Shown here piece by piece: positions 8,202-15,431 of a stretch of DNA of 31,347 nucleotides. The number at the start of each line of letters is the position of its first letter. Position 1 is the first letter of the stretch. Origin of the DNA: an uncultured Collinsella sp. (GTDB taxonomy: Bacteria > Actinomycetota > Coriobacteriia > Coriobacteriales > Coriobacteriaceae); NCBI GenBank assembly GCA_934650975.1, contig CAKUFW010000018.1, positions 1 through 31,347 of the forward strand, in the 5' to 3' direction. The notes under the pieces were generated by a model that was given only the letters and a program-made list of their open reading frames with translations, made no database searches and was not told where the DNA came from. A program made the translations under genes and the position numbers.

Positions 8202-9403
8202 CGCTCAAGCTGGGCTAGCAGTTCCTCGACGACCTCGACGGCATCACCGACAACCTTATACTGGGCAGCACCAAAGATGGGGGCATCCGGGTCCTCGTTG
8301 ATGGCGATAATGCACTCCGACCCACCGATGCCGGCAAGATGCTGGATAGCGCCCGAAACACCGATACTCACGAGAAGCTTGGGCGAAACCGATACGCCCG
8401 TCTGGCCAATCTGATGGCGATACTCCAACCAGCCGGCCTCCACGACAGGTCGCGTGCAGCCAAGCTCGGCTCCCAGAGCCTCGGCGAGCCTTCGCATCAG
8501 CGGCAGGTTTTTCTTGGAACCAATGCCGCGACCCACCACGACCAGGCGCTCGGCATCGGCAATTGATGCCTGTTGCCCCCACTCCTCAGCGGGAATCGAG
8601 ATCTCAACACGAGCCTTAGCATCATCCGTAAGTGATATCTGGGTAATCGTGCCGGAGCGGCCGTAGTCAAAGTCGGACGCCTTAAAGATGCCGGGACGCA
8701 CCGTTGCCATCTGGGGACGATGATTGGGGCAGACGATGGTGGCCATCAGGTTGCCGCCAAACGCCGGACGCGTCTGTTGCAGCAGCCCCGTCTCCGTATC
8801 CATCGAAAGTACGGTACAGTCAGCCGTAAGGCCCGTCTGCAGGCGCACGGCAACGCCGGGTGCCAGTTCGCGGCCAAAGGCGGTCGCACCGTACAGAATG
8901 GCCTCGGGCTTGCGCTCTGCCACCAAATCGCAGATCAGCCGGGCGTAGACCTCCGCATCGTTCTGGCGTAGACGCTCGTCGCGACAAACCAGGACCTCGT
9001 CTGCACCGGCGCAAACCAGATGCTCCAGATCACCGAGAGAACCCTCGGGGCCCATACCGACCAGCGCCACCAGACGGCAGCCGCGAGCATCGGCAAGCTC
9101 GCGGCCCTTGCCCATGAGCTCGTAGGCCACCGGCGCCACGACATCGTACTCGTCGGTCTGCACGAATACCCAGATATCTCGATACGCATCGAGGTCAACC
9201 GCGCCGGCGGCCTCGTCGCGCTCGATCGAGATAGCGTTGACGGGGCAGGCGTCGACGCACCCGCCGCATAGGATGCAGCCGTCGGTTACGCGGGCGCAAC
9301 GGTTGGGCCGCTCGCCTTCCACTACGATGCCGCCCGAGGCACAGGCGCGAACGCAGCGACCGCAGCCGATACAGGCTTCGTTATCGATAATCAGTCCGCT
9401 CAT
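8198..9403 (-). CDS. Electron transfer flavoprotein alpha subunit with N-terminal 2[4Fe-4S] ferredoxin domain (LctC-like)
   Basis: This 401-residue protein begins with a bacterial ferredoxin domain carrying two CxxCxxCxxxC motifs (Cys11, 14, 17, 21 and Cys43, 46, 49, 53). An EtfA body follows, with the C-terminal FAD-binding signature QIGQTGVSVSP...GVSGAIQHLAGI and INEDPDAPIF. EtfA with such a ferredoxin domain is known from electron-bifurcating complexes such as LctC of Acetobacterium woodii lactate dehydrogenase and CarE of caffeyl-CoA reductase. The ATG at 9403 abuts the EtfB stop with no gap, and GAGGGGA lies 8 bases upstream inside the EtfB gene. It is the third gene of the lctD-B-C-like operon. 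Membrane or quinone coupling is not suggested by the sequence. Confidence 0.93.
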   Translation of the reverse strand: MSGLIIDNEACIGCGRCVRACASGGIVVEGERPNRCARVTDGCILCGGCVDACPVNAISIERDEAAGAVDLDAYRDIWVFVQTDEYDVVAPVAYELMGKGRELADARGCRLVALVGMGPEGSLGDLEHLVCAGADEVLVCRDERLRQNDAEVYARLICDLVAERKPEAILYGATAFGRELAPGVAVRLQTGLTADCTVLSMDTETGLLQQTRPAFGGNLMATIVCPNHRPQMATVRPGIFKASDFDYGRSGTITQISLTDDAKARVEISIPAEEWGQQASIADAERLVVVGRGIGSKKNLPLMRRLAEALGAELGCTRPVVEAGWLEYRHQIGQTGVSVSPKLLVSIGVSGAIQHLAGIGGSECIIAINEDPDAPIFGAAQYKVVGDAVEVVEELLAQLER

Positions 9404-10219
9404 CTATGCCATCCCCTCGATAATCTTGGCAAGTTTTGCCGCCTGCTCGGACGCCGTTCCGTCAACGGCCTCGCACGTTTGGTCGCGGTCGGGCACAAAC
9501 GAGCGCACGACCTGTGTCGGCGAGCCGGCGAGGCCGCAGCGTGCGGGGTCGGCATGCACGTCGGCAGCGTTGACCACGCGCACGTCCGCCTCCTCGGCCG
9601 CACGAATACCGGCAATGCTCGGCATGCGCAGCTGGCCGATCTCCTTAGCGGTCGTCATCGCGCACGGCATCTCAAGATAGACCGTCTCTTCACCGGCGTC
9701 GCATCCGTGGACGAGCGCCAGTGAGCCACACGTCGTAAAGCCCGCGCTCTGAACACAACTCACGTCGGTCACGCAGGGAATCTCAAAGGCGCCGGCAAGC
9801 TCGGGGCCGATTTGCGCTGTATCGCCGTCCACCGCCATCTTGCCGCAGATGAGCAGGTCGAAGTCCTCGTCGAGCGCCTCGATGCCGCACTTGAGGGCAT
9901 AGGTGGTTGCCAGGGTATCGGCACCTGCAAAGGCGCGGTCGGTCAGCAGCAGTGCGTCATCGGCGCCTCGGGCGATGCAGTCGCGCAATAGCGATTCGGT
10001 CGCGGGGATGCCCATCGACACCACCGTTACGCGCACGTCCATGCCAAAGCCGATAAAGTCGTCCTTCAGCGCCAGCGCGCATTCCAGAGCGCTTGCATCG
10101 AACGGGTTAATGACCGCCTGCTTGCCATCGCGCACGATGGTATTGGTCTTGGGGTCCATCTTGACCTCGGTGCTGCCCGGCACCGCCTTGACGCACACCA
10201 CCATATGGAAATCGCCCAT
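9404..10219 (-). CDS. Electron transfer flavoprotein beta subunit (LctB-like)
   Basis: This 271-residue EtfB-type protein pairs with the EtfA encoded next. Family motifs are VCVKAVPG at the N-terminus, INPFDASALECALALKD near residue 38, and DGDTAQIGPELAGAFEIP near residue 125; the last is the loop that binds the extra flavin in bifurcating Etfs. Start choice: ATG 10219 has a GGGGG ribosome site 9 bases upstream. A GTG at 10225 would overlap the lctD stop as GTGA, and an ATG at 10204 is also in frame. Its position between an FAD-dependent hydroxyacid dehydrogenase and a ferredoxin-fused EtfA suggests it forms the electron-transfer core of one complex. Confidence 0.93.
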   Translation of the reverse strand: MGDFHMVVCVKAVPGSTEVKMDPKTNTIVRDGKQAVINPFDASALECALALKDDFIGFGMDVRVTVVSMGIPATESLLRDCIARGADDALLLTDRAFAGADTLATTYALKCGIEALDEDFDLLICGKMAVDGDTAQIGPELAGAFEIPCVTDVSCVQSAGFTTCGSLALVHGCDAGEETVYLEMPCAMTTAKEIGQLRMPSIAGIRAAEEADVRVVNAADVHADPARCGLAGSPTQVVRSFVPDRDQTCEAVDGTASEQAAKLAKIIEGMA

Positions 10220-10221
10220 CT

Positions 10222-11823
10222 TCACGCGCCCCCTTTCTGGACGAGCTCATCCAAGAGCTTCTCCGAAAACAGGTTACCGCGACCCAGCTGCCCGGCAGGA
10301 TCGAGCTGGAGCTTGAGCCGCGCCGACTCGACCATGGCCTCGTGGCCGTACATCGTCTCCAGGAAGCCCGCCTTGATCTTGCCGACGCCGTGTTCGGCGG
10401 AGACGGCGCCGCCCATGGCCGTGACCTCGGAAGCCCACTCGGCAAAGAGTTCTCCGCCGCGGCGGTAATCCTGCGCATCGCGCGGCAGAATGTTCACATG
10501 CAGATGGTTGTTACCGATGTGCCCCCAGGCGGCAGACTCAAGCCCGCTTTCGGCCAACGTGCGGCGATAGAGGGCGATGACATCGGCCAAGCGTGCGTTG
10601 GGCACCGACATGTCCGAGCCCAGTTTGGTGATGGTGGGATCCGTGCGGCGACGCTCGTCGATGAGCATGTTGACGCTCTCGGGCACCGCATGGCGGAAGA
10701 ATCGCTGACACTCGCGATCGACCTCGGTGCGCGCGACCCATGTCGCATCGTCGCTGCCGCCCGCAAGCTCCAGTACCCACCCCAAGTGATACAGTTCCTC
10801 AGTCGCCTGGGCTTCATCGTCGCAGTCGAGCTCCACGTAGACACAGACCTTGACGTCTTTGTCGAGCGCCGGCAGCGAGGCGAACGCGGTCGACTGTTCA
10901 CGCTGACGACGCAGGATATCCAGGGCGCCCGCATCGAAATATTCGATGGCAGCCGCGTGGGACAGGACGGGACGCACAGAATCGGTGAAGGACACGGCCT
11001 TGTCTTCGCTGTCAAAGAAGCAGCTCACGCCCCAAACGACCGCAGGCGCCGCCTGCAGGGCAATCTCGAGCTCGGTGATGACGCCGAGCGTGCCACACGC
11101 ACCGATAAACAGATCGATGGCATCCATATCGTCAGCAACGAAATAGCCCGAAGCATTTTTAGTCTTGGGCATGGTGTAGTCGGGAAGGTCGAGCTCGAGC
11201 GTGCGGCCCTGCACCGTGACGAGCGAAAGGCGACGACCCTGTGCAAAAACCTCGCCACGGTGAAGCTCGAGCAGGTCGCCATCGGTCAGCGCGACATGAA
11301 GGCCCGTGACGTGAGGGCGCATGGGGCCGTAAGCGTAGCTACGGGCGCCGGAAGCGTTGCATGCCGCCATACCGCCCAAGCAGGCAGATGCCTCGGTGGG
11401 ATCGGTAGGAAAGAATTGCTCGGGAGCTTCCTGGAACTCCTCGTAGGCCTCAAGCGATGCCTGGTCCCAGCCGGCAGTCGGCAGCACTTTCTTGCCCAGT
11501 TGCTTGCGCAGTTCAGACAGCACGACGCCGGGCGCCACGCGCAAAAGAAAGCGGCCCTGCTCATCGCGGCGAATGCCTAGGTAGCGATTCATACGGGAAG
11601 TATTGAGAATGTGACCGCCATGAGGCACGGCGCCGGCGGCAAGACCGGTCCGGGCACCCTGAACCGTCACCGGGACACGCTCGACATGGAGCTGCCGCAG
11701 GATGGCGCGAACCTCGTCTTCCGATGTTGGAAACGAGATGCTCGAGGCCTCACCCGATGCGCGAGACTCATCGCGGCCATACTCTTCGAACTCGTCGGTG
11801 AAGGGTTTGATGGTTGCAGACAC
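10222..11823 (-). CDS. FAD-linked 2-hydroxyacid dehydrogenase, LctD/GlcD family
   Basis: This 533-residue flavoprotein has a PCMH-type FAD-binding domain (about residues 30-240; VPVTVQGARTGLAAGAVP near 50 and GGMAACNASGARSYAYG near 147) and a C-terminal FAD-linked oxidase domain. The latter carries GHIGNNHLHVNILP and SAEHGVGKIK, typical of GlcD, D-lactate dehydrogenase and LctD proteins. GTG 11823 is preferred, since AGGGGGAG lies 5 bases upstream; a longer open frame to 11907 has no such site. The downstream EtfB and ferredoxin-EtfA genes argue for an A. woodii-type lactate dehydrogenase that oxidises lactate with NAD while consuming reduced ferredoxin. Here the catalytic gene comes first, unlike lctBCD. 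Glycolate or another 2-hydroxyacid remains possible. Confidence 0.9.
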   Translation of the reverse strand: MSATIKPFTDEFEEYGRDESRASGEASSISFPTSEDEVRAILRQLHVERVPVTVQGARTGLAAGAVPHGGHILNTSRMNRYLGIRRDEQGRFLLRVAPGVVLSELRKQLGKKVLPTAGWDQASLEAYEEFQEAPEQFFPTDPTEASACLGGMAACNASGARSYAYGPMRPHVTGLHVALTDGDLLELHRGEVFAQGRRLSLVTVQGRTLELDLPDYTMPKTKNASGYFVADDMDAIDLFIGACGTLGVITELEIALQAAPAVVWGVSCFFDSEDKAVSFTDSVRPVLSHAAAIEYFDAGALDILRRQREQSTAFASLPALDKDVKVCVYVELDCDDEAQATEELYHLGWVLELAGGSDDATWVARTEVDRECQRFFRHAVPESVNMLIDERRRTDPTITKLGSDMSVPNARLADVIALYRRTLAESGLESAAWGHIGNNHLHVNILPRDAQDYRRGGELFAEWASEVTAMGGAVSAEHGVGKIKAGFLETMYGHEAMVESARLKLQLDPAGQLGRGNLFSEKLLDELVQKGGA

Positions 11824-12168
11824 GCGAACTCCCCCTTTAGTTAACTGCAGTGTTTGCAGGGAGATGTTACCGCATCGTTTCGTTGACGTGTTCGAGACCG
11901 TCTCCATAATTTGCGATTTTTACGTTCGTGCAATTCGGCGAGTGGCGAGGCTTTCTCGGCAGACGATGTTTTTGACACATATAGCTTTGCCGCCAGCGAC
12001 CACGCAATTGTCGCTCGAAAAAAGTTGAAGTATTTTTTACCGCTCTTTACCTGCAGAGATGTCAATCCGTCAAGTATTTGGTCAGAAATTGGTCAAGTTG
12101 CGGCTGATACGGTCGGCATCGACAGCCAAACCGATAGAAGGCTTGGCCCCAGAAGCAGGGAGGTTCCC
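11824..12168. other. 345-base divergent intergenic region, relatively AT-rich
   Basis: This gap lies between the lctD-like gene (minus) and the exported-protein cluster (plus). It is visibly richer in A and T than its neighbours. It holds a palindrome GAGACCGTCTC (11894-11904) and two direct copies of TTGGTCA (12078-12084 and 12089-12095), 11 bases apart, either of which could be an operator. Open frames on both strands cross it without ribosome sites. The plus frame is open in phase with the next gene from 11911, but no start signal supports an extension. No promoter stands out. Confidence 0.5.
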
Positions 12169-12465
12169 ATGGCATATTACTGGCCCCAGTACGGCGTCGC
12201 CATCGAGGTCGACGACGATCCCCATCTCCTGCCTTTCGACGAAGAGGCGTTTCCCGATACGGCGGTCTACCACGTCACCACCGATGTCATCTGCGACCCC
12301 GAGTCGTTCTCGGCGCTCGCCCACCACATCGCGCGTATCCACAACATCGAGCTCCCTCCCGACTTTGACGAGCTCGTCTACTCGCGCCGCCTGATGCTTC
12401 ACATGCTCTTTGGAGCAGACCCCTCCACGTTCGCACGTGTCTACACCACCAAGGATGCCGCATGA
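12169..12465 (+). CDS. Small acidic hypothetical protein, possibly related to DUF559-like nuclease-fold C-termini
   Basis: I do not recognise this 98-residue protein with certainty. The stretch YWPQYGVAIEVDDDPH followed by AVYHVTTDVICDPESF resembles the central part of DUF559/Vsr-like restriction-endonuclease-fold domains (VAIEvDG.H ... rvT...l..P). The upstream half with the rest of the active site is missing, so it would be a fragment or a re-used domain. The chain ends in a basic/hydrophobic helix near residue 75. ATG 12169 has GGGAGG 5 bases upstream. Its stop overlaps the next start as ATGA, so it is probably translationally coupled to the following membrane-anchored protein. The nuclease relation is a weak inference. 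Confidence 0.7.
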   Translation: MAYYWPQYGVAIEVDDDPHLLPFDEEAFPDTAVYHVTTDVICDPESFSALAHHIARIHNIELPPDFDELVYSRRLMLHMLFGADPSTFARVYTTKDAA

Positions 12466-12971
12466 GCGCGAAGAAGCCGACCCGCCCTGCAGGAGTGGGA
12501 CGTCGCAAGAAACTCGTCGTTGTCTGTTTGGCCATCGTTTGTGCCCTCGTCGCCGTTGGGCTGTACGCTTGGCAGTCGCAGCCCGTGCCCGAGGCGGGCA
12601 CTTCGGTCACAACGGCCGAGGGTAAATCGCGCCAAGAAATCCAGGATGAGCTCGATGCCATCGTCCGCGACAACATGATGACGATCTCGGTCGCCCCGGT
12701 CGCGCAGTTGCAGAAAGGCGGCAAGTTGCGCGTCAACGTGCAAAACGTCCAGGACAACAAGTTTCCCCAGCGCTTCCGCGTGATTCAAAACGACGAGACC
12801 ATCTATGAGTCCGGTGTGGTCGAAGCCGGCAAGACGGTTGAGACCTGTCCCGCCGGCGATATCCAAGAAGGCGAGGCATATATCGAGATCCAGGCACTCG
12901 ATGCCAAGACCTACGACACCCATGGCAATCCGACGCGCGTCAAAGTGCGGGTGGCCCAGGCAGAAGGCTAG
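12462..12971 (+). CDS. Membrane-anchored extracytoplasmic hypothetical protein
   Basis: This 169-residue protein has a basic N-terminus and one membrane segment at about residues 16-37, without a clear cleavage site, so it probably stays anchored with its C-terminal ~130 residues outside. The outside part contains a helical EIQDELDAIVRDNM segment near residue 65 and then a beta-rich stretch with KLRVNVQNVQDNKFPQRFRV and a C-terminal RVKVRVAQAEG strand. This looks like an Ig-like beta-sandwich, although no named family is recognised. The start overlaps the preceding stop by four bases (ATGA). Two small hairpins follow the gene before the next start. Confidence 0.8.
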   Translation: MSAKKPTRPAGVGRRKKLVVVCLAIVCALVAVGLYAWQSQPVPEAGTSVTTAEGKSRQEIQDELDAIVRDNMMTISVAPVAQLQKGGKLRVNVQNVQDNKFPQRFRVIQNDETIYESGVVEAGKTVETCPAGDIQEGEAYIEIQALDAKTYDTHGNPTRVKVRVAQAEG

Positions 12972-12989
12972 CGGCCGACGCGCTCGTAG

Positions 12990-13039
12990 GGGCAGTACCC
13001 TGCCCGCATTCGTCCAACCATCACGGAAACGGTCCGTGA
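12990..13039 (+). repeat. Two tandem small hairpins in the gap of the exported-protein cluster
   Basis: GGGCAG (12990-12995) pairs with CTGCCC (13000-13005), and TCACGGA (13021-13027) with TCCGTGA (13033-13039). Neither is followed by a T-run, so they are more likely mRNA structures or an operator (the second dyad) than terminators. The second ends 19 bases before the next ATG. Confidence 0.4.
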
Positions 13040-13058
13040 AGAGCAGAAAGGATCGATT

Positions 13059-13661
13059 ATGGACATCACTAGGAACCTGAACGGAGCCAGAGCGCTCGCC
13101 GTGGGCGCAGGGCTTGCGCTCGCACTTGCGATGGGCGCCGCGCCAACGGCGGCCATGGCAGAAGTGCGCGTTGGAACCACCGATGTGACGGTGAAGGCCG
13201 ACATTAGCAATGTTTCGTTTAAGGCGCCAACGGTCATCCCCTTTGCCGCCAAAGCCGACGGAACGCTTGTAGGACCCTCCGACAAGACGATTACCATCGA
13301 CAACCTCTCGGCATATGGCATCCACGTCACCAACATGAAGGTCACGGCCAAGAACGACTGGACAATCGTTGCAGACGCAAAGACGGGTTCGGCCCAGAAC
13401 TCCATCGATTTTAAGGTTGGCCCCGATAAGGCAGAAAAGGATGCCAGCTCGGCGACTCAGACTACGGGCCTCGATCTTTCCAAAGACGTAAGCTTCGACA
13501 TGAAGTACCAGGGCATTGCCGACGGAACGGACAAAATCAAGCTCAATGTGAGTGGTCACGTCGCCCGCGTCACGCGTGACATCTACCACGCCACCGGTAC
13601 GGGAGATCAAGTGGCAAGCATCACCTGGACGGTCGAGCCCGGTGCGCACGCCACGTCCTAA
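13059..13661 (+). CDS. Secreted beta-rich surface protein
   Basis: This 200-residue protein has a clear signal peptide (basic start, hydrophobic core, AAMA-EV near residue 34). The mature part is predicted beta-rich: SFKAPTVIPFAAKADGTLVGPS, then an ITIDNLSAYGIHVTNMKV strand pair, and finally SITWTVEPG. The AP..VPF..KADGTLVGPS layout resembles domains of Coriobacteriia surface proteins that I cannot name precisely. It lacks a membrane or sorting tail, and no cysteine is present. ATG 13059 has AAAGGA 6 bases upstream. The C-terminal domain of the 466-residue protein two genes downstream looks like a diverged relative. Its role is unknown; a structural or adhesive surface component is a guess. 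Confidence 0.85.
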   Translation: MDITRNLNGARALAVGAGLALALAMGAAPTAAMAEVRVGTTDVTVKADISNVSFKAPTVIPFAAKADGTLVGPSDKTITIDNLSAYGIHVTNMKVTAKNDWTIVADAKTGSAQNSIDFKVGPDKAEKDASSATQTTGLDLSKDVSFDMKYQGIADGTDKIKLNVSGHVARVTRDIYHATGTGDQVASITWTVEPGAHATS

Positions 13662-13902
13662 GGCGATTGCACTGGCCGCCATCGTCGGCATCTTGGCGTC
13701 CGCACCTGCCATGGCCTTTGCTCAACAAGAGCAAGCGCAGGCGGCCACAGAAGTGACCGTCGACCTTTCGGGCCTTAATCGCGACGGCCGTCACGAGCCG
13801 CTCGCTCAAACGAGCGACACCCGGCAACTCATTGCGGTAGGCTTCGCCACGGCGGGAGCAGGGCTGACGTGCCTTGGCCTGCACATCAAACGCAACCAAT
13901 AG
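13642..13902 (+). CDS. Small surface protein with sorting-signal-like tail (LAQTSD)
   Basis: This 86-residue protein has a signal peptide (residues 1 to about 27 or 35; AMAFAQ or QAQAA as possible cleavage sites), a short exposed stretch of about 20 residues, then LAQTSD (54-59), a hydrophobic segment LIAVGFATAGAGLTCLGL and the basic tail HIKRNQ. The layout copies a sortase substrate, with LAQTS in place of LPxTG; class E sortases of Actinobacteria use LAxTG. The mature part would be tiny. The GTG at 13642 is chosen because the signal peptide begins there. It overlaps the end of the preceding gene by 20 bases and has only a weak GGACGG upstream, so the start is uncertain. No sortase gene lies in the window. 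Confidence 0.65.
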   Translation: MRTPRPKAIALAAIVGILASAPAMAFAQQEQAQAATEVTVDLSGLNRDGRHEPLAQTSDTRQLIAVGFATAGAGLTCLGLHIKRNQ

Positions 13903-13941
13903 CCAAGCACGACCGGAGCACGCGGAATAGATAGGAGAACC

Positions 13942-15342
13942 ATGGCACCCAAAAACCTTTTGCCCGTTGCCGCGCTCTGCAGCGCGCTGGTGGGCGGTAC
14001 GCCTCTCGCCGCTTGGGCAACGCCCGCCACGGCAAACTCCTTACCGCAAGCTCTGAACCCCGTGGCGAATTCGTCGGGTATCGTCGCCTGCCAACGTTTT
14101 TCGCTCGCACAGGCCACGGTCCGAACCTCGGGATGCCTTCACCGCAATACGGTCGACTCGATAGTCGTGGATATCAAGCGACCGGACAAGGAGAACGGCC
14201 CCCAGACAGGTTGTGCCATCTGCACATGGAAATCGGCCGCGGTCGACGCCGATGGCGACCCATGCGACTTAGAGCTACGCATCGATATTGACTCGGTCGA
14301 TGACTCGGCGAACAGGGCGAAGGTCGTCTTCGACAGCGCGGCCTATGAAGAAGAAGGGGGTGTATGCCTGGGCTGCGTTCCCTCGAATGTCGATGGCGCG
14401 CAGCCCATTATCTCCTTTACGGCATCGCTGCGACTGACCAAGGCGGACACCGAAGCCATCGCAACGGGAGATGCGCCTTTGCTGTTCTACGCTGGCGACG
14501 CGGACGACCAAGAGGCTCAAAGCAATAGGCAGAAGGGCTCGCTTAACCTCACGCGCGGATCGGAACCCGCCCCCATCAATATCGATACCCAGGCGCAAGG
14601 CGTGCAGCGCATTCTCGCCGATCCGGCGCTGCTCCAAATGACATGGCACGGAGTGGGGTCCGTCGGGATTGCTGCTCCTATATCTAGCGATAATGACAAA
14701 TCCCCCAAAGACGAGGTCGCAGACGCACCGGCACATGTTGACGATGCAGACGATGCATCATCAGAAGACAACGCTGCGGCTCCTCTCGAGAAGCCAGACG
14801 GTACCGCCACCGAATTAGGCGATCCCCAACCGAAAGACGGCCTGGACTTTGCTGCTCCCCCAGATGTCGACGAAGGCAACTGTTGCATGATGGTCGCGCT
14901 CGACCACACGGAAACCGTCGATGCCGCAAGCATTGAGCCAGTCGCCGCCGATGCGCCCCGCCGCAAAAATATCCTCATCGCATTCCCCAATACCGTCGAG
15001 CTCGTCTTTTTGCCTTCGGGTGAAGTCGTCGCGCCTACGGCACTTACAGCAGTGGGAGCAAGGAGCGCATCGAACGATATCCAAGCTATCTCGGCACTTG
15101 ATGCCGCAACGTCCGCCAAGTTACACCTTTATTCCGTTGCAGCAGACGGAACGCGAACCGAAGAATTCGATGGAACCAAGCTTTTGGTTCCTCGTCGCAT
15201 CGGTATCCAAGAAGACTTCCCCTATCAAATGGAACTTGAAGGATTCGATCGTGTACGAGATGCCAGCATTATTGCCGCAGCCATCGAATCTCCGCAGCAC
15301 CTCATGACGCTGCGCTTCGACTTTAGTCCCGTCCTGGGCTAG
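13942..15342 (+). CDS. Secreted two-domain hypothetical protein with acidic linker
   Basis: This 466-residue exported protein starts with a signal peptide (about 1-27, AWA-TP). An N-terminal domain (about 45-245) holds cysteines 91, 94, 108, 142 and 145 in two CxxC pairs plus one. A strongly acidic, low-complexity linker follows (about 248-312, rich in D, E, A and P), then an adjacent Cys314-Cys315 pair and a C-terminal beta-rich domain (about 330-466). That domain contains AFPNTVELVFLPSGEVVAPT and ends LMTLRFDFSPVLG, echoing the 200-residue protein of the same cluster. There is no membrane anchor. AGGAGA lies directly upstream of ATG 13942. Base composition is a little lower in GC than the flanks. 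Function is unknown. Confidence 0.85.
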   Translation: MAPKNLLPVAALCSALVGGTPLAAWATPATANSLPQALNPVANSSGIVACQRFSLAQATVRTSGCLHRNTVDSIVVDIKRPDKENGPQTGCAICTWKSAAVDADGDPCDLELRIDIDSVDDSANRAKVVFDSAAYEEEGGVCLGCVPSNVDGAQPIISFTASLRLTKADTEAIATGDAPLLFYAGDADDQEAQSNRQKGSLNLTRGSEPAPINIDTQAQGVQRILADPALLQMTWHGVGSVGIAAPISSDNDKSPKDEVADAPAHVDDADDASSEDNAAAPLEKPDGTATELGDPQPKDGLDFAAPPDVDEGNCCMMVALDHTETVDAASIEPVAADAPRRKNILIAFPNTVELVFLPSGEVVAPTALTAVGARSASNDIQAISALDAATSAKLHLYSVAADGTRTEEFDGTKLLVPRRIGIQEDFPYQMELEGFDRVRDASIIAAAIESPQHLMTLRFDFSPVLG

Positions 15343-15391
15343 ACCGCCAACCGCCGCTTGACTCGGATACTGAGCGCTTCCCTCCCCGTTC

Positions 15392-15400
15392 TGCTACGAT
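15392..15400 (+). promoter_or_regulatory. Candidate extended -10 for the DUF554 gene
   Basis: TGCTACGAT matches an extended -10 (TGnTAnnaT) 31 bases before the ATG at 15432. No -35 match is seen at the usual distance. Confidence 0.3.
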
Positions 15401-15431
15401 TGCCGCGTTGGCATCAATTGCAGGAGGGTTC

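Noticed and set aside
10342..11580. 412-codon plus-strand frame opposite the LctD-like gene
   Set aside because: Antisense shadow; the minus strand encodes an intact flavoprotein.
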